The notes beneath the pieces were generated by a model, which worked only from the letters and a program-made list of their open reading frames with translations, had not been told where the DNA came from and did no database searches. The position numbers were made by a program, and so were the translations under genes. A DNA stretch of 64,000 nucleotides, from assembly GCA_003194525.1 (NCBI GenBank), contig NBIV01000015.1, positions 454,371-518,370 on the forward strand. The letters are read 5' to 3'. Positions 21,139 through 32,087 of the stretch are shown here, in pieces. Each line of letters opens with the position of its first letter. The stretch's first letter is position 1. The stretch is from Gracilariopsis chorda (taxonomy: Eukaryota > Rhodophyta > Florideophyceae > Gracilariales > Gracilariaceae).

Positions 21139-23008
21139 AGGCTGTATGCTGATGTCCACTTATTGCGATCTCTTTGTCGCTTTATTGCTTGGTCGTTTGG
21201 AGAACACAACTGTTTACAAGCGCATGCTACTGGCTTGCCCTTTTTCTACTTGTAATAATCCACACCCGCACGCTTCATGAGAAATGCATCATGTCAGGGA
21301 TCTCAACCACTGTCTCACCGTCACGTTCAAAAGGGACTAATGTTTGCTGCCCGTACCCTTCCGACCATCCTTTATATGTTTATTGTTCTTCTTCTGAATA
21401 TGAAGCATGCGTCGTCAACACTGGTTGAGGATTGCCGAAGTGATCAGATGCGCGGGGTTGACTATTGGGCTGTTTCTCCGCTGGATCTCGATAAGTACAC
21501 ATCTGTTATGCCGAAATAATCCTGGGCAAATTCATGATACAAACGAGAAGAGCCGTCGCAACCAACAAGAGCGTCATAGATATCGGACTATCCCCAGATT
21601 AAGAAACGCAGCTTGACGCTTGTTTCAAATGCATCAGCACAACATCGAATTCACGGTGCTGAATGACAATTCTTCTGTTCGCGTTGACTCGGAAACGAGT
21701 ACGAAAGGTGCAGCATGCTCAATGAAAGCTATCAATTGCATAGTTGAGAGACAGAACTAGACAAGCTGTTACCGTAAATGGGGTGATTCTCGTCGGCTTT
21801 CGATGGATTTATACCTTTGGCAGTGACCTTGGGGGTGAGAGCGTAAATCTAGCTGTATAAATACCGCTCCGGAGGGACAGTTTCTGGGATCCGGGTTCTG
21901 AGATAATGGGCTGTTGTGGATTCATCAAGCAGATAACTTTTGGTTGCGAGATATGTGTCCCGTTCTAAACAGTTCGAGGGTAACCTTCGACGAAGACGCT
22001 TCGAGATCGAGTTTGTAACTTTTCAAGGGGAAAACGGGTAAGGGTCAACAACCACGTCATGACACGATGAGCACACGCATCTCCTTGACTACGAGAGTCT
22101 GTGAATGCACCCATGACAAAGAACTACGAGTGGTATAGCTTTCTAGCTACGAGCTCTGCTCCGCAGCAACCCCTTTCCTCATATCTAGTGAGCGTAATCT
22201 CTCTAACCGGCCTCAAAATGACGATTTCTCTGTGCTTTCTCTATTCGTCTGCGCTACCAGCATGCACACAGTGAAATCTTCCCGCACATATGTCGTCTTG
22301 CTGTATCTGATAAAGACTTTGAGGTGACCAGGTGATTGTGATTTTTACTCTGAGCGAGAAAGTCCCATTCTTGCCTTGATGTACTAAGTCTATGAGCTAG
22401 TCGTTAATTCGAATGGATAGAGTCCAAGACAGGAACAACCACAGTTCCATTTCGGTTTCCGCACAAGCCGACACACCAGTAAGGACGAAAGAATGCTCTT
22501 GCGCCAGAGCCCGGGTTGCTAGCGTTTCCAACGTGACACCCAACAGCAATATTACTCTATTACAAACATATTGTAGCTCACCTGGTAGTGCCAGTGAGCT
22601 ATGCTATGTTTCAATGCTTTCTGGCAGGCATCAGGTGCTGTGAACTGCATCATATCGAATGTACATAGAAAGCAGGTGAACATCTACGGACACAAAAAAA
22701 TGAAGTTGTTCTGGTACTACCCAAGGGTAGGAGTAAAACAAATATGAATATGTTTTGCATGCATGGGCGAACTGCCTCTGATTCAGCCACTCTGAATATT
22801 TTAAGTTGAAGATGCGTTTCTGGTTGCTACATTCACCTATTTGCTTTGAAACTCTGCCCACGATAGCTTGCAGATACAACCGTGGTTAATAATTGCTTGG
22901 TCCTCTGGGATTGTTGTGGTACAACATACATAATCTACATAAAGCCTATTCAACAAAGCGTCTGGACACTCTCATACAATGTGAGTACCAGATGTCAAAG
23001 AACCTACG
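21139..23008. other. Long intergenic stretch, no confident gene
   Basis: 1.87 kb between a plus-strand and a minus-strand gene end. Scattered short open frames (such as 22413-22643) have no domain. GGGTAAGGGTCAAC near 22036 echoes the AACCCTT-type words. I looked for tRNA B-box patterns and saw none that fold. Confidence 0.45.
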
Positions 23009-23929
23009 TTAGGAGCTGTTGTCATCATTTTCCTCCGACTTTCTTCTTCCCCATGTCGGTCGCTCATATTCCCGTACGTCCGTTGCTCTCACAAAGCGAG
23101 CAAAAAGTTGCCAGGAAGGTCGTGGCTCTTCTTCCTTGGTACTGGTAGTGTCCTTCGCGACTTTCTGCTGAACTTCGCTTTCGCGCTTCGTAGGGGTGGG
23201 TGGGTCACTTTTCATCGCCCTTTCCACTTCATCCTTTATCCTTAGTCGAAGTCGAAACAAGTGAGACACCGACATCGGTCTGACCAAGTTGAAGGTGTCC
23301 ACTTGTTTGTTAACTGACTGCATCCGCAGTTCGGCGACTCGCATGGCAAGCGCCCATCGATGGGGCGCATGGGGCATGTGAGAATGCCAGGCATGACTTA
23401 GCCCGGCTCTTATTTGTCTCTTCTCGGTATCAATGTCATGCATGAGCTGCAGCCAATACGGACGCAAACCATTATCACGCATAATTCTCATAGCGTATTC
23501 ATGTGTGCTAGACGGCTGGTTCGGAAGTGGTCTGCCTTTGTTCTTCAAGTTGTCAAACTTACCCGTTCGCATCGACTCGAGTATTCGAGCCTCGACGAAA
23601 TCTCGAATGTCTCCCTCTGACTCGAATAGGCAATCCTCCTCATTCCGCAGTTCTGGCGGGAGATGCATTTCATCAACTACGCTGCGAGCGCGGCGGAGTC
23701 GCTTTCGAGAGGCATTCTCTTGCTGCTTTGATGGGTTTACCACTGCGTCTTTGCTCTGAAAGAGGCCTGAGAATAGAAATATGAGCTGTCAGTATTTCAC
23801 TGACACATGGCTCCGGCACTTCTTCTACTTACCGCCTGGACCAGCAGCTCGCTTTGTGAAGGAGCGAGAGCATAACACATTCAAAGCGGGTAAAGAGCGC
23901 AGGGGTAATGCAAAACGAAATGAACTCAT
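23009..23929 (-). CDS. DnaJ homologue subfamily C member 28-like (DUF1992) protein, organellar
   Basis: Two exons. The main frame has no ATG and begins with GTG at 23743, but extending to the acceptor at 23767 and removing the 66-bp intron 23767-23832 (GTAAGT...TCTCAG, TACTGAC branch-like site) joins it in phase to exon 1, 23833-23929. Exon 1 gives a classic mitochondrial leader (MSSFRFALPLRSLPALNVLC). The total is 284 residues. The DUF1992 domain is clear: DFVEARILESMRTGKFDNL, NKGRPLP, then YAMRIMRDNGLRPYWLQLMHD. There is no J-domain, as in several plant and algal members. A Glu/Lys-rich tail ends at 23009. DnaJC28 proteins are linked to organelle or Golgi proteostasis; the exact role is unknown. 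A divergent neighbour (YebC-like) may share the promoter. Confidence 0.82.
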
Positions 23930-24267
23930 AGGTGCTGCTGCTGGTGGATTTCTACAGTCAGGAAGAAAGAAAATACGGCGAAGAAGGAGATACAGACGAT
24001 GCTGGCGAAGTATTCGCAACCAACTAGGACATGTCAGGGAGGGGTGGAAGCTCGAACGAACGGAGAGCGAAGAGGATGCATTCGGTCTGTCGCACACACG
24101 TAGGAGCTATGGGCGTTACGTGACAAATCATCACGCAGTACTCTGCTCTCGTCACGCGATCTACGTGAGGTTAGACCTCCGTGACACCTGCACCTGTCCT
24201 TTTTTCTTTATGCGTAAACCAAAATTTGTGCGGATATCTTATGCAAACTCTCGGCCGCCGCGCGAAG

Positions 24268-24291
24268 AGCCGCCTGCGGCCGAAAGGCCGC
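24268..24291. repeat. GC-rich hairpin with GAAA loop, echoed near 28.15 kb
   Basis: GCGGCC-GAAA-GGCCGC at 24275-24290 is a perfect six-base-pair stem with a GNRA-type loop, preceded by GCCGCCT. An inverted, diverged relative lies at about 28151-28190 (GCGGCCTTCTGCCGCAGGCGGC). Two copies 3.9 kb apart in inverted orientation flank the MFS gene. They may be remnants of a small mobile palindrome. Confidence 0.4.
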
Positions 24292-24301
24292 TTTTCCTTG
24301 T

Positions 24302-25027
24302 CATAATATTAAGCATCGCAAGGCCAGAGTTGATGCTCAAAAACAAGCCACTTTTCAAAAACTCATATATGCAGCCATCAAGTCACGCAATGGAAAAAAA
24401 GATCCGTCGAAGAACCCGAGGCTTGCACGTGCGCTAGAAGCAGCACGAAAAGCTTCAAAGCCCAGGCAGAGAATTGAACGCGCTATAAGCACTGTCGAGA
24501 AGGACAGTTCTATTAGTGACACGGCCCTGTTTGAAGGAGTCTTTCCTGGTGGCGTAGGCGTTCTTGTTCGTGCAACCGCTGCAGGGCGAAATGCGGTGGC
24601 CGGGGAAGTGCGATCCTTAATTTCACATGCCGGCGGAGAACTGGGGAAGGCATCTTGGATGTTTACAGAACGCCATACGGTCCTTCTAAGAGATATCGAT
24701 AAACAGTACGTCGATGACATAATAATGTTTGGCATTGACCAAGGCGCGGATGATGTAGTTCTCATCGATGACGAAAGCATTGAATTCTTATGTTCGACTG
24801 CAAAGGAAAGAGATGAAGTAAGACGTGCGTTGACTGAGAAGTTCTGCTTCCTGGATACTGCTAATCTCCATGCACTCCAGCACGTTCACCCGAAAGTTTT
24901 TGTTGCGATCAGTGATGAGGCTGCAACAAGGTCTGAACGCTTATTGTCTGCCCTCAACGACCATACAGACGTTCTTGATGTAATACATAACGCCAAGTTC
25001 GAGAGATACGACGAAGAAAAACTATAG
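24302..25027 (+). CDS. YebC/TACO1-family translational activator, 5' end unresolved
   Basis: Homologue of the YebC family: bacterial YebC and mitochondrial TACO1, which relieve ribosome stalling. From 24302 the frame reads HNIKHRKARVDAQKQATFQKL, matching the family opening (WxNIKHRKA...FxKL). Then follow DPSKNPRLARALEAARK, FEGVFPGGVGVLVRATAAGRN, SLISHAGGELG and the C-terminal domains ending at 25027. Only the first half-dozen family residues (GHSKW) are missing. No in-frame ATG exists back to the stop at 24215. A Met at 24210 lies in another frame and would join if one T were missing at 24292-24295; a Met at 24241 begins an Arg-rich leader in the third frame. An unseen intron or a single-base error is likely. 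A role in organelle translation is inferred. Confidence 0.8.
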   Translation, partial: HNIKHRKARVDAQKQATFQKLIYAAIKSRNGKKDPSKNPRLARALEAARKASKPRQRIERAISTVEKDSSISDTALFEGVFPGGVGVLVRATAAGRNAVAGEVRSLISHAGGELGKASWMFTERHTVLLRDIDKQYVDDIIMFGIDQGADDVVLIDDESIEFLCSTAKERDEVRRALTEKFCFLDTANLHALQHVHPKVFVAISDEAATRSERLLSALNDHTDVLDVIHNAKFERYDEEKL

Positions 25028-25915
25028 TACTTCATTGTGATTGACGATATAGACATCCTCTGCTCTGGCGCGTTTCTACTCTTCTCCGGTCCTTCGTGGC
25101 CCTAGCAATCTTTGTTGTGATGCATTAACAAGCAGTTCTATCATGCTCTTCTGTAACAATCTGGAGCTGTGCTTTTTGACAGAGACTATTCCAGGTCAGA
25201 AATATGATTGATTGGTCACGCGGGAACCGCAAGCGAGCCTAGGGCGCATGTGTTTCGCTCGTCGTGGTGCGCTGATCCTCCGTCGATGGAAAGTGAAAGG
25301 GATCAGCGGATGAGTCTGCTCCCGGAAACTTAGCATTCGGACTAGGGAAGTCTCCTTCGGCAACTGTGAAACGAGAGCCAAAAAGCTGTCCGGCCAGACA
25401 CCGGAAGAACGTAGACAATGATATTGTAGTGAGCTGCCGCAGAAACCAACCTAGGCGTGGGCAGGCGAGTAGCGCTCACAAAACAACGAAAACAAACATG
25501 GATGAAGGTCTGAGTTACTGAACAAAGGCCTCAAGGAGCGGTAGGGGAGCGCCGTCTTTCTTATTGTTTATAGAAGACGTAAGTTGAGGCTTTAGACACA
25601 AAACATTTGCAAACACACACACGTAAAACACACGAGCTCCGGCGTCTGGGCCTGAGCATAACTTAATACTTATAGGGATTATTATACGCAATGATGGCGT
25701 CAAAGAGTCCGAGGCGCTATCGTACGCCATGTTGGATGACATCAGCATACAATTTCGAGACATCCTTTGCCGAACGAGAATCAAACTTCATGAACGGCGC
25801 TAGAATCTGTTCTAATGGTTGGGCTCATCGTATGGCATAACAGCTATAGCTACCAAACAATATCGGTGAGAATGAAGCCGTTAATTAACGAAAGACAAAA
25901 CGCATTTTCACATAC
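25028..25915. other. Intergenic between convergent genes, nothing recognised
   Basis: 888 bp separating the YebC-like and MFS stop codons. A minus-strand frame at 25515-25784 has no domain. It presumably carries two 3' untranslated regions. Confidence 0.4.
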
Positions 25916-27658
25916 TCATGTCTGGCCTGAGCGTCGTTGGTGTTGAAGGCGGGCGGCATTGGTTTCTTCAGCTATTAATTTGGCAAACTCGCAGTTAGGA
26001 TCCAATCTTTTCCAGTAACGGGGAATCACAATGGCAGCCATGCCAACTACGGCAGGCAGGGAGAAGAAGACAAACTTAAAGCCTCCAAAGAACTGCACAA
26101 TATGATCACTGACGAGCACCTGAGCCAGGGCGGGTCCAACGCTGCTTCCGCTTGCAAGAAGACCAATCAGTGCACTGCTACTTAGAGTTCCGAGAACCTT
26201 AGTGAACAGACTCATAGAAGCAGTAGAGAAAAATATCGAAGCCTTGATAATGAGCATAAATCCGATAATAACTTGCCATTCACGAACTGGACCAAAGAGT
26301 GGAAGAAACAAAGCCATTCCAAGAACTTTTGCAGAGAGCCCTATTACCATGATCTGACGATCCATGAGATATTTGGACAATAGAGCAACGAGCAGCGGTG
26401 GTACAATTGCAAACATGGCAATGACTTCGAAAATGAGACCCAACTTAGCCTCCGAAACACCAAATTCATTGACCAGAATAGGCTGAAACGCTGTCATGTA
26501 AATACCCGAACTCATGTTAACGCAGAACATAATCGTGCAAAAGTATCCGAAAACTCGAGAACGAAACTCGTGCAGGTTGACTCTGGTTGTGTCCCCATTC
26601 TGTGTCTGAATCGTTACGTGTGATGGTGGTTCGAAATGATCGCGCGATCCGTTTCCTTCTGGAGTTGGTATGCCTCGCAATTGCGTTGCAGATATAACAG
26701 AAATGATTACGAGAATGGCGGCTGCCGTTCCGTAAGCAAGCGCAAACCTGTCGATGGTCAAAGGACCCAAAGAAAACGATCCCTTATACCGGGACAACAC
26801 GATCCATCCTAGAGGTCCCACAAGAGCACCTACTGGCGTCATAAGCGAGTGAGTAGCTAGAACAGTGGTTCGTTTGTCTTCAGGGACAATTTGTGACAGC
26901 ATAGATATACGAATGATACGCATTGAGTTGGAGGCAGAGTAAAGACCGTAGCCCAAGAAAAACACCCACAGCGTTGAGCGCATTGAGAAGACAAGCAGCA
27001 TGCCAAGGGCGGAAAGCATCCCAAGAAGGACAAGGGCATTTGCAGGGCCTATGGATGAAGCAATTCGACCAAATACTATGTTCGAGACAACTGGAACGGC
27101 CGATGCTATTGCGGAAGCTGTTACATAGGCCGTGATATTGGTGGAGGACGTGAAGTGAACATAGTTCATGTACAGCACCATAGTGGGACTTACTGTTGTC
27201 ATACAAACCATGGTAAGCACTGCCAGGATAAAGACGATGAATACGAATCGTCGAGATGAAGGGACATCGGTGGCCTTCGGTTTCTGTTGGGGAAAGAATC
27301 GCAACAGCCTAAGCTTCTCAACCAGGAAAGAAAAGCCGCCTTGCATATACTTTTGAATGACTTGCACCAGCGACGGTGATTGAAGATGGTGATGCATCGG
27401 ATAGCCGTATCCGCAAGGGGAAGTACAACTCTGAAGATACTGTCGGAGTCGTGGGCATATTGGACGTAATGGATCGTCGTACGTGAACTTCTTCAGACAT
27501 GCCTCATCGACACCTTGCATGATGCAATGTGCATCGGAGTCTCTTGGCAGTAACGGCGTTACTTCTGTGGACGGAGCCATAGTAGGGATGTTCAAAAACC
27601 AAGGTACCAACTCACTGTCTAGAAACGACCAGCGTTCGGTTGAGGGGCACTCGGACAA
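25916..27658 (-). CDS. MFS transporter, CLN7/MFSD8-like, lysosomal or vacuolar
   Basis: 580 residues, intronless, 12 predicted membrane segments in two blocks split by a long hydrophilic loop (TPEGNGSRDHFEPPSHVT). The cytosolic N terminus of about 135 residues has EVTPLL at residues 32-37, an acidic dileucine [DE]xxxLL motif of the kind that sends MFSD8/CLN7 and plant vacuolar carriers to lysosome or vacuole. Family cues: VVSNIVFGRIASSIGPANALVLLG (MFS loop 2-3), then SNSMRIIRISMLSQIVPEDKRTTVLA, resembling the RAY...AT...ER motif of MFSD8 and SPX-MFS proteins. The substrate is unknown. The ATG at 27658 is the first in frame; Met27 is possible and would keep the dileucine motif. Confidence 0.82.
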   Translation of the reverse strand: MSECPSTERWSFLDSELVPWFLNIPTMAPSTEVTPLLPRDSDAHCIMQGVDEACLKKFTYDDPLRPICPRLRQYLQSCTSPCGYGYPMHHHLQSPSLVQVIQKYMQGGFSFLVEKLRLLRFFPQQKPKATDVPSSRRFVFIVFILAVLTMVCMTTVSPTMVLYMNYVHFTSSTNITAYVTASAIASAVPVVSNIVFGRIASSIGPANALVLLGMLSALGMLLVFSMRSTLWVFFLGYGLYSASNSMRIIRISMLSQIVPEDKRTTVLATHSLMTPVGALVGPLGWIVLSRYKGSFSLGPLTIDRFALAYGTAAAILVIISVISATQLRGIPTPEGNGSRDHFEPPSHVTIQTQNGDTTRVNLHEFRSRVFGYFCTIMFCVNMSSGIYMTAFQPILVNEFGVSEAKLGLIFEVIAMFAIVPPLLVALLSKYLMDRQIMVIGLSAKVLGMALFLPLFGPVREWQVIIGFMLIIKASIFFSTASMSLFTKVLGTLSSSALIGLLASGSSVGPALAQVLVSDHIVQFFGGFKFVFFSLPAVVGMAAIVIPRYWKRLDPNCEFAKLIAEETNAARLQHQRRSGQT

Positions 27659-28698
27659 GACCGCGTAGGAAAAGTTTCCTTAACAAATGCCGTTTCCTAC
27701 GGAGCGTCACATTGTATCATACAATTCGTACGACTACGCTGCAGACTTGAAGCGTGAGAGGCTCAGATTGTGTTTCATGCAAGTATGAAAGAGCGGAATC
27801 GAGCTCAATGATTGAGCCTCAATCGCATTGTGAAGGGTGTTCCGTGCGTTGAGAGGTTAAAGGGTTACCACAAAGGACAACCTTTTGGACAACGGTTAAG
27901 GGGATATCACTTGTCTAAATCTGTTTCGGAATTCAAAGACACTGCTTGCACACTTTGGACAATGGCCGTCTCCTGAAAACACAAAAGCGCAAAACTGTTT
28001 CTTCGTTATCTCGCTTACGAGAGATTTGTTCCACATTCTATTTAACAGAAACAAAGCTCAGAGAGGAAACATCAAAAGTCCTGGACTTTCGTGGAAATGC
28101 ACCCAACCTCAAACTGAAAGGACTACAACACAGTTACCTCATGACCAGTTGATGCGGCCTTCTGCCGCAGGCGGCGCTGCGCCCCGCGTCGTTTTAATAA
28201 CTTTGTTTATTTAGTAGCTTTCGGAGGCTCTCGTGGCACTTTGCTCGCAAACGCTCACAATAGCACCCGTAGAGCCCCAGATTGCCGCAGCGCCTAGCTA
28301 GAGTAGACGTTCAGGCCTAAATTTGACAAAAAACCCAAAACTGACAACGCCGTTTTTCCGCGATTTGCATTGATTCCTTCATCATGATGGAAAATGTATA
28401 TGGCGCCGAGCAATGCACCTCGTTTGCTCTCCGAACCAGACTTCCATCACCAAACCTAAGTTCATATTTGAAAAGCGCGCGCTTTCCGCGTTTTAACGGC
28501 GAGTACTTCAGCGCAATTTTAGCTCTCGTACTCTCAAGACTTGAACAATGCTGCGCCCACAACAACTTCATGGAGACCCGACAGGTTGTTATAGAATCTG
28601 CAATATACGAAAGATTTACAACGATACACTCTTGAAAGATACTTTCTGATACTCATTGCATTCCTGTTGGTCAATAAGGCCGCACCTATGCCTTATGG
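27659..28698. other. MFS upstream region grading into transposon-derived sequence
   Basis: Includes GGTTAAAGGGTTACC at about 27856, another AGGGTTA word 200 bp upstream of the MFS start. At about 28151-28190 it holds the GC-rich inverted repeat related to 24268-24291. From about 28.2 kb it is probably the 5' flank of the pogo-like element; no terminal inverted repeat was found by eye. Confidence 0.4.
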
Positions 28699-30283
28699 AT
28701 GACTCAAAATCCAAACGCACAACCATGTCGGGCCTCCGATGTCCAATTCAAGCTCAATACATGTGATCGCCCTACTTTTCTGACGTCTCAGGAAGGAGCG
28801 ACTATTGCAGAAGCCATTCAATACTACGCAGACAACAACCCATCTCTAACCAAGAATTGGGTTCGTGATCTACTCCAACAGATCATTACCATGTTGCCAA
28901 AGCAATGTCAGGTCCAAGTCCCGTTTGTGAATAACAGATCCTCGAATAATTGGGTAACCCGATATACACGACTCAACAATCTGGCGGTACTGCCAATACA
29001 TCTTATGGAAGACAAAAGTGTCAACGCCATGACTCGCAATAACTTAGCGCAGCATATTGCCAGAGTCTCTGCTGCGATGAATCGATTCAATACTCATGAG
29101 CCTCAGTTCATATTTAACACCAACCAATCTGGTGCATCCTTCGAGAAGATGAAAGGAAGTAGCTTGCAGAAGGGCATTGCAGCAGCTAGAACGCTTCTGT
29201 TGCAAAAAGCTTTGACCAAAAAAGGGAACCTAGATCGTGTCACCGTCATGTCAGTTGTGACCACATTTGGGAAAGCGTACAAACCGGTGGTTGTCTTTTC
29301 CGGAACACTTGCACACTATCGAACCATCCGGGGTAGGACACAATCACTTCACTCTGTCTTACCTCTCTGTTATCTATTTCAGCGAAAGCCTCCGGGGGTT
29401 CATACGGACATTGTGTTTTCATGGTCTGTCTCAACTATTTGTGGAAGAGACAGCACACCTGTGCGTCAATAACCAAAAGCTAATGCTGCTTCTCCATGGC
29501 TATGGATCACATATTCAATACAAGACATTGACGTTCTTCAAGGAAAATAATGTTGGTTTCATTGCTCTTCCTGCACACACCTTGCATGCTACCCAGCTTT
29601 TGGACGAGTCTGTGTTTAGTTCATACAAGCCATTTCTGCAGAATGAACTGCAAAAGGCGGCACGTCAAAAGACACTGTTGAATGCCTTTGATGTTCGGCA
29701 GTGCATCCATAACGCATACTGCAGCTCCCATACATCCACAAATATCCGTTCCGGATTCCATAAAGCCTGCATATGGGATGTTGAACTTTTGGGGCCGAAT
29801 ATGCAGCCTCTGGAGAAACATGTGACAAGCGCAAGCAAAGAAGAACATTCAGGCGTCAGCATGAAAGCTCTTGTAGCGGCTTTTGAGAGACAACACCGTA
29901 CCTTACTGCGTGATGCAATTGTGCAAGAGAGCGGGCATGTGTGAATTGATACGAGCGCAAGTTCTTATGTCACGTCCGTAGCCGTTATAGAGGCTTCGAA
30001 CAAACGTCTTGAAAAGCAAAGGAACAAGAAGCGTGACGAAAGTGCAAGAAGACAAGCCGCGGCTTACAAGGAACTGAAACGCGATGTCAAACGTCTCGTA
30101 CAGCTCGCTGCACAACGTCGTATTCGTCGTAGTTGTTTGACTGAGTCTCGTAAACAGAGGCTGCGCATGCGTCGAGCAAAGGCTAAGACGCAGGGCGCCG
30201 AGGCGCGCACTGCGCTTTCGGGTCGTGTTGGCGGAGTTATTGCTCCGGATAGCGAGGAAGAGTCAGACGGTGGTATGGTGTGA
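28699..30283 (+). pseudogene. Degenerate pogo/Tigger-like (DDE_1) transposase
   Basis: Reads as one transposase broken by a frameshift near 29430 and an in-frame TGA at 29942-29944. It then continues in the same frame as a basic, Arg/Lys-rich C-terminal tail to 30283. DDE_1 landmarks: NNWVTRYTRLNNLAV (DNA-binding region), FIFNTNQSG (normally FN-D-E-x-G), VVVFSGTLAHYRTI, LMLLLHGYGSH (normally LLLDG.GSH), IALPAHTLHATQLLD (normally LPxHTSHxLQPLD). Two of the catalytic Asp positions are changed (D to N, D to H). It is therefore inactive even apart from the breaks. Confidence 0.75.
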
Positions 30284-31196
30284 CTGCCGTTCACTGAACG
30301 GTCACCCGCTGAAATGGCCGCATATTTCTTGTCGCTATTTGAAACCATCAATTTGCAGGCTCCTAGAGCCACTTTGTTTGCTCTGTGGTTTTACATGAAG
30401 TAAACGTTGTTTTGTGACCAATCGTAAGTGGTTCAATATTGATTTTGTTCCGAATGTAGTGCAAGTATGAGGACCAGAATTCTTCTATTGGTTCTGTAGT
30501 TGTTTATGTTTTGGTGGAAGTGCTCTGCCAAAATTACGGAAGTTGTCGAATTAAGGGCTGAACTTATAGTAATAGCAGTAGAGTTTTCAACAGCTCTGTT
30601 GTGTGTGATTCTCTAATCACTGCATTACACTAGTTGCTCAAAATTAGTGCAGTGCCAACCAATTAGGCCAAAGCACGACATGCTGATGTCTATAACTGGC
30701 TGGCAGTGCAGTCATTGTAGGAGCAGTGTCCACTTAACAGCAAGAATTGCTGCTGCTGCTGCTCCTAAATTTTGTTAATGGCAGGGAGGCCTTGCACGAA
30801 ACAGGAGTTTTGCATGCGCGCATAGAGGCATGCAAGGCGGTTTCTTGGCGCAACGCCTCTATTCCATGAAAAACGCCCCCCTCATAGGTATGCGAATGCT
30901 TAAAAAGAGAGAGACAAAAATAGGACTTCCGATTCATCCCTGTGTGGGCGCAGGAAAGAGGGTTCTGCATGCTGCGCCAAAACCAAAATTCGCTCGATAG
31001 GCTTAATGATGTAGCATGCGTAGGACTAGTTACAAGAGTAAAGATGAACCCTAAAATCTTAGCGTCGGCACCCGCTGTGATACGACTGAGGTACAAAGAT
31101 CTCCGGCCAGGCACTGATGTGAGCATGTGCACAGATACTTTTAGTAGGCTCCCGCACTCGCATGGAGCTGCTACGTGCGTCTCTCTCTTTTTTAAG
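30284..31196. other. No supported gene; short CTG/CAG microsatellite
   Basis: The overlapping long frames on both strands at 30734-31550 are mirror images running into the LTR and have no domain. A (GCT)n run of five units lies near 30750-30764. Confidence 0.4.
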
Positions 31197-32087
31197 TGTG
31201 GAGCAATATCCCTAGGCGGGAAATCCCCAAGGTGGTCGCAGCTTGTCGTCTTGTGCGGTAGGCGCAGTGACAGGGCGCTTCGTACCAAATGGTGTTCGGG
31301 TGTAAACCTGAGGTCTTTTCCGGCTATACCGACGGAGGTGATACCAAGAATCGGGTTACCAGCTGGTCAACGTAGTGCATTGGTCCGTTTGAGCGGTGGT
31401 CTAGTCCACGGAGAGTCCAGAAAGGAAAACGAGAAAAAGGTGAGAAACTTGAAGGGATGGTACAACCCGGTGGGTCGTGCGGAAAGCCAAAAGAGACCCG
31501 GCGGTGGGGGTTGTTGCCGTGTCAGCCAGTATGGCCAAAATCAATACTGAGTCGAACGGCTATCTGTTCCCACAATGGAAAGTAACCAAAAAGGAAAAAA
31601 AAAGTGAACAATTGGCGAATCCACCACAGAAGACAGATCAGCGGTCCTTCGTGATACTGTGCGGTTGAGTATACCGAGACCGAACGCCGTGAAACCCAAG
31701 CAGCAGTTTGTCACTTCGATCAGGCGATAAACTCAGAGCCGAGTCACAGCTTGTCTTTACTTCAGGTTGCAACAATAAACTAAGAAAACTACTACAGTAG
31801 TGTGCCACAATTGTGTTTCACACACCTGTGTCACTGGGCGGCACTGCCAGCCACGGCACAACACGGCACTTATGAATCATGCCAAACATGAATAATATCC
31901 GTACGCTTGTCACGCGTCCATCTGTTCCAGATACCACAGACGTCACCCACGAAGGTTCCTAAAATACCAGTTAAAATTCATATCGAATTTGACGGAATAT
32001 TTCCGAAGGTCCACTCATACCTGAGTTGAACCGATACCACGTCGATCCACCTCGCCTAGAGGGTATGCCCGCACGCATTTCTCTTCA
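31197..32087. repeat. Diverged solo LTR of the TGTAGTGCA family (copy A)
   Basis: Starts TGTGGAGCAATATCCC, like the other copies (TGTGGTGCAATCCC). It contains the family block GTCGTGCGGAAAGCC...GAGACCC at about 31474-31502 and CAGAGCCGAGTC near 31735. I place its end at TTCTCTTCA (32087). The flanks are TTAAG (31192-31196) and GTAAG (32088-32092), four of five identical, consistent with an aged target-site duplication. The right boundary is the least certain of the copies. Confidence 0.5.

Noticed and set aside
30734-31550. Long overlapping frames on both strands (184 and 202 codons)
   Set aside because: They overlap almost fully in opposite sense, run into LTR copy A and have no domain or coding pattern.
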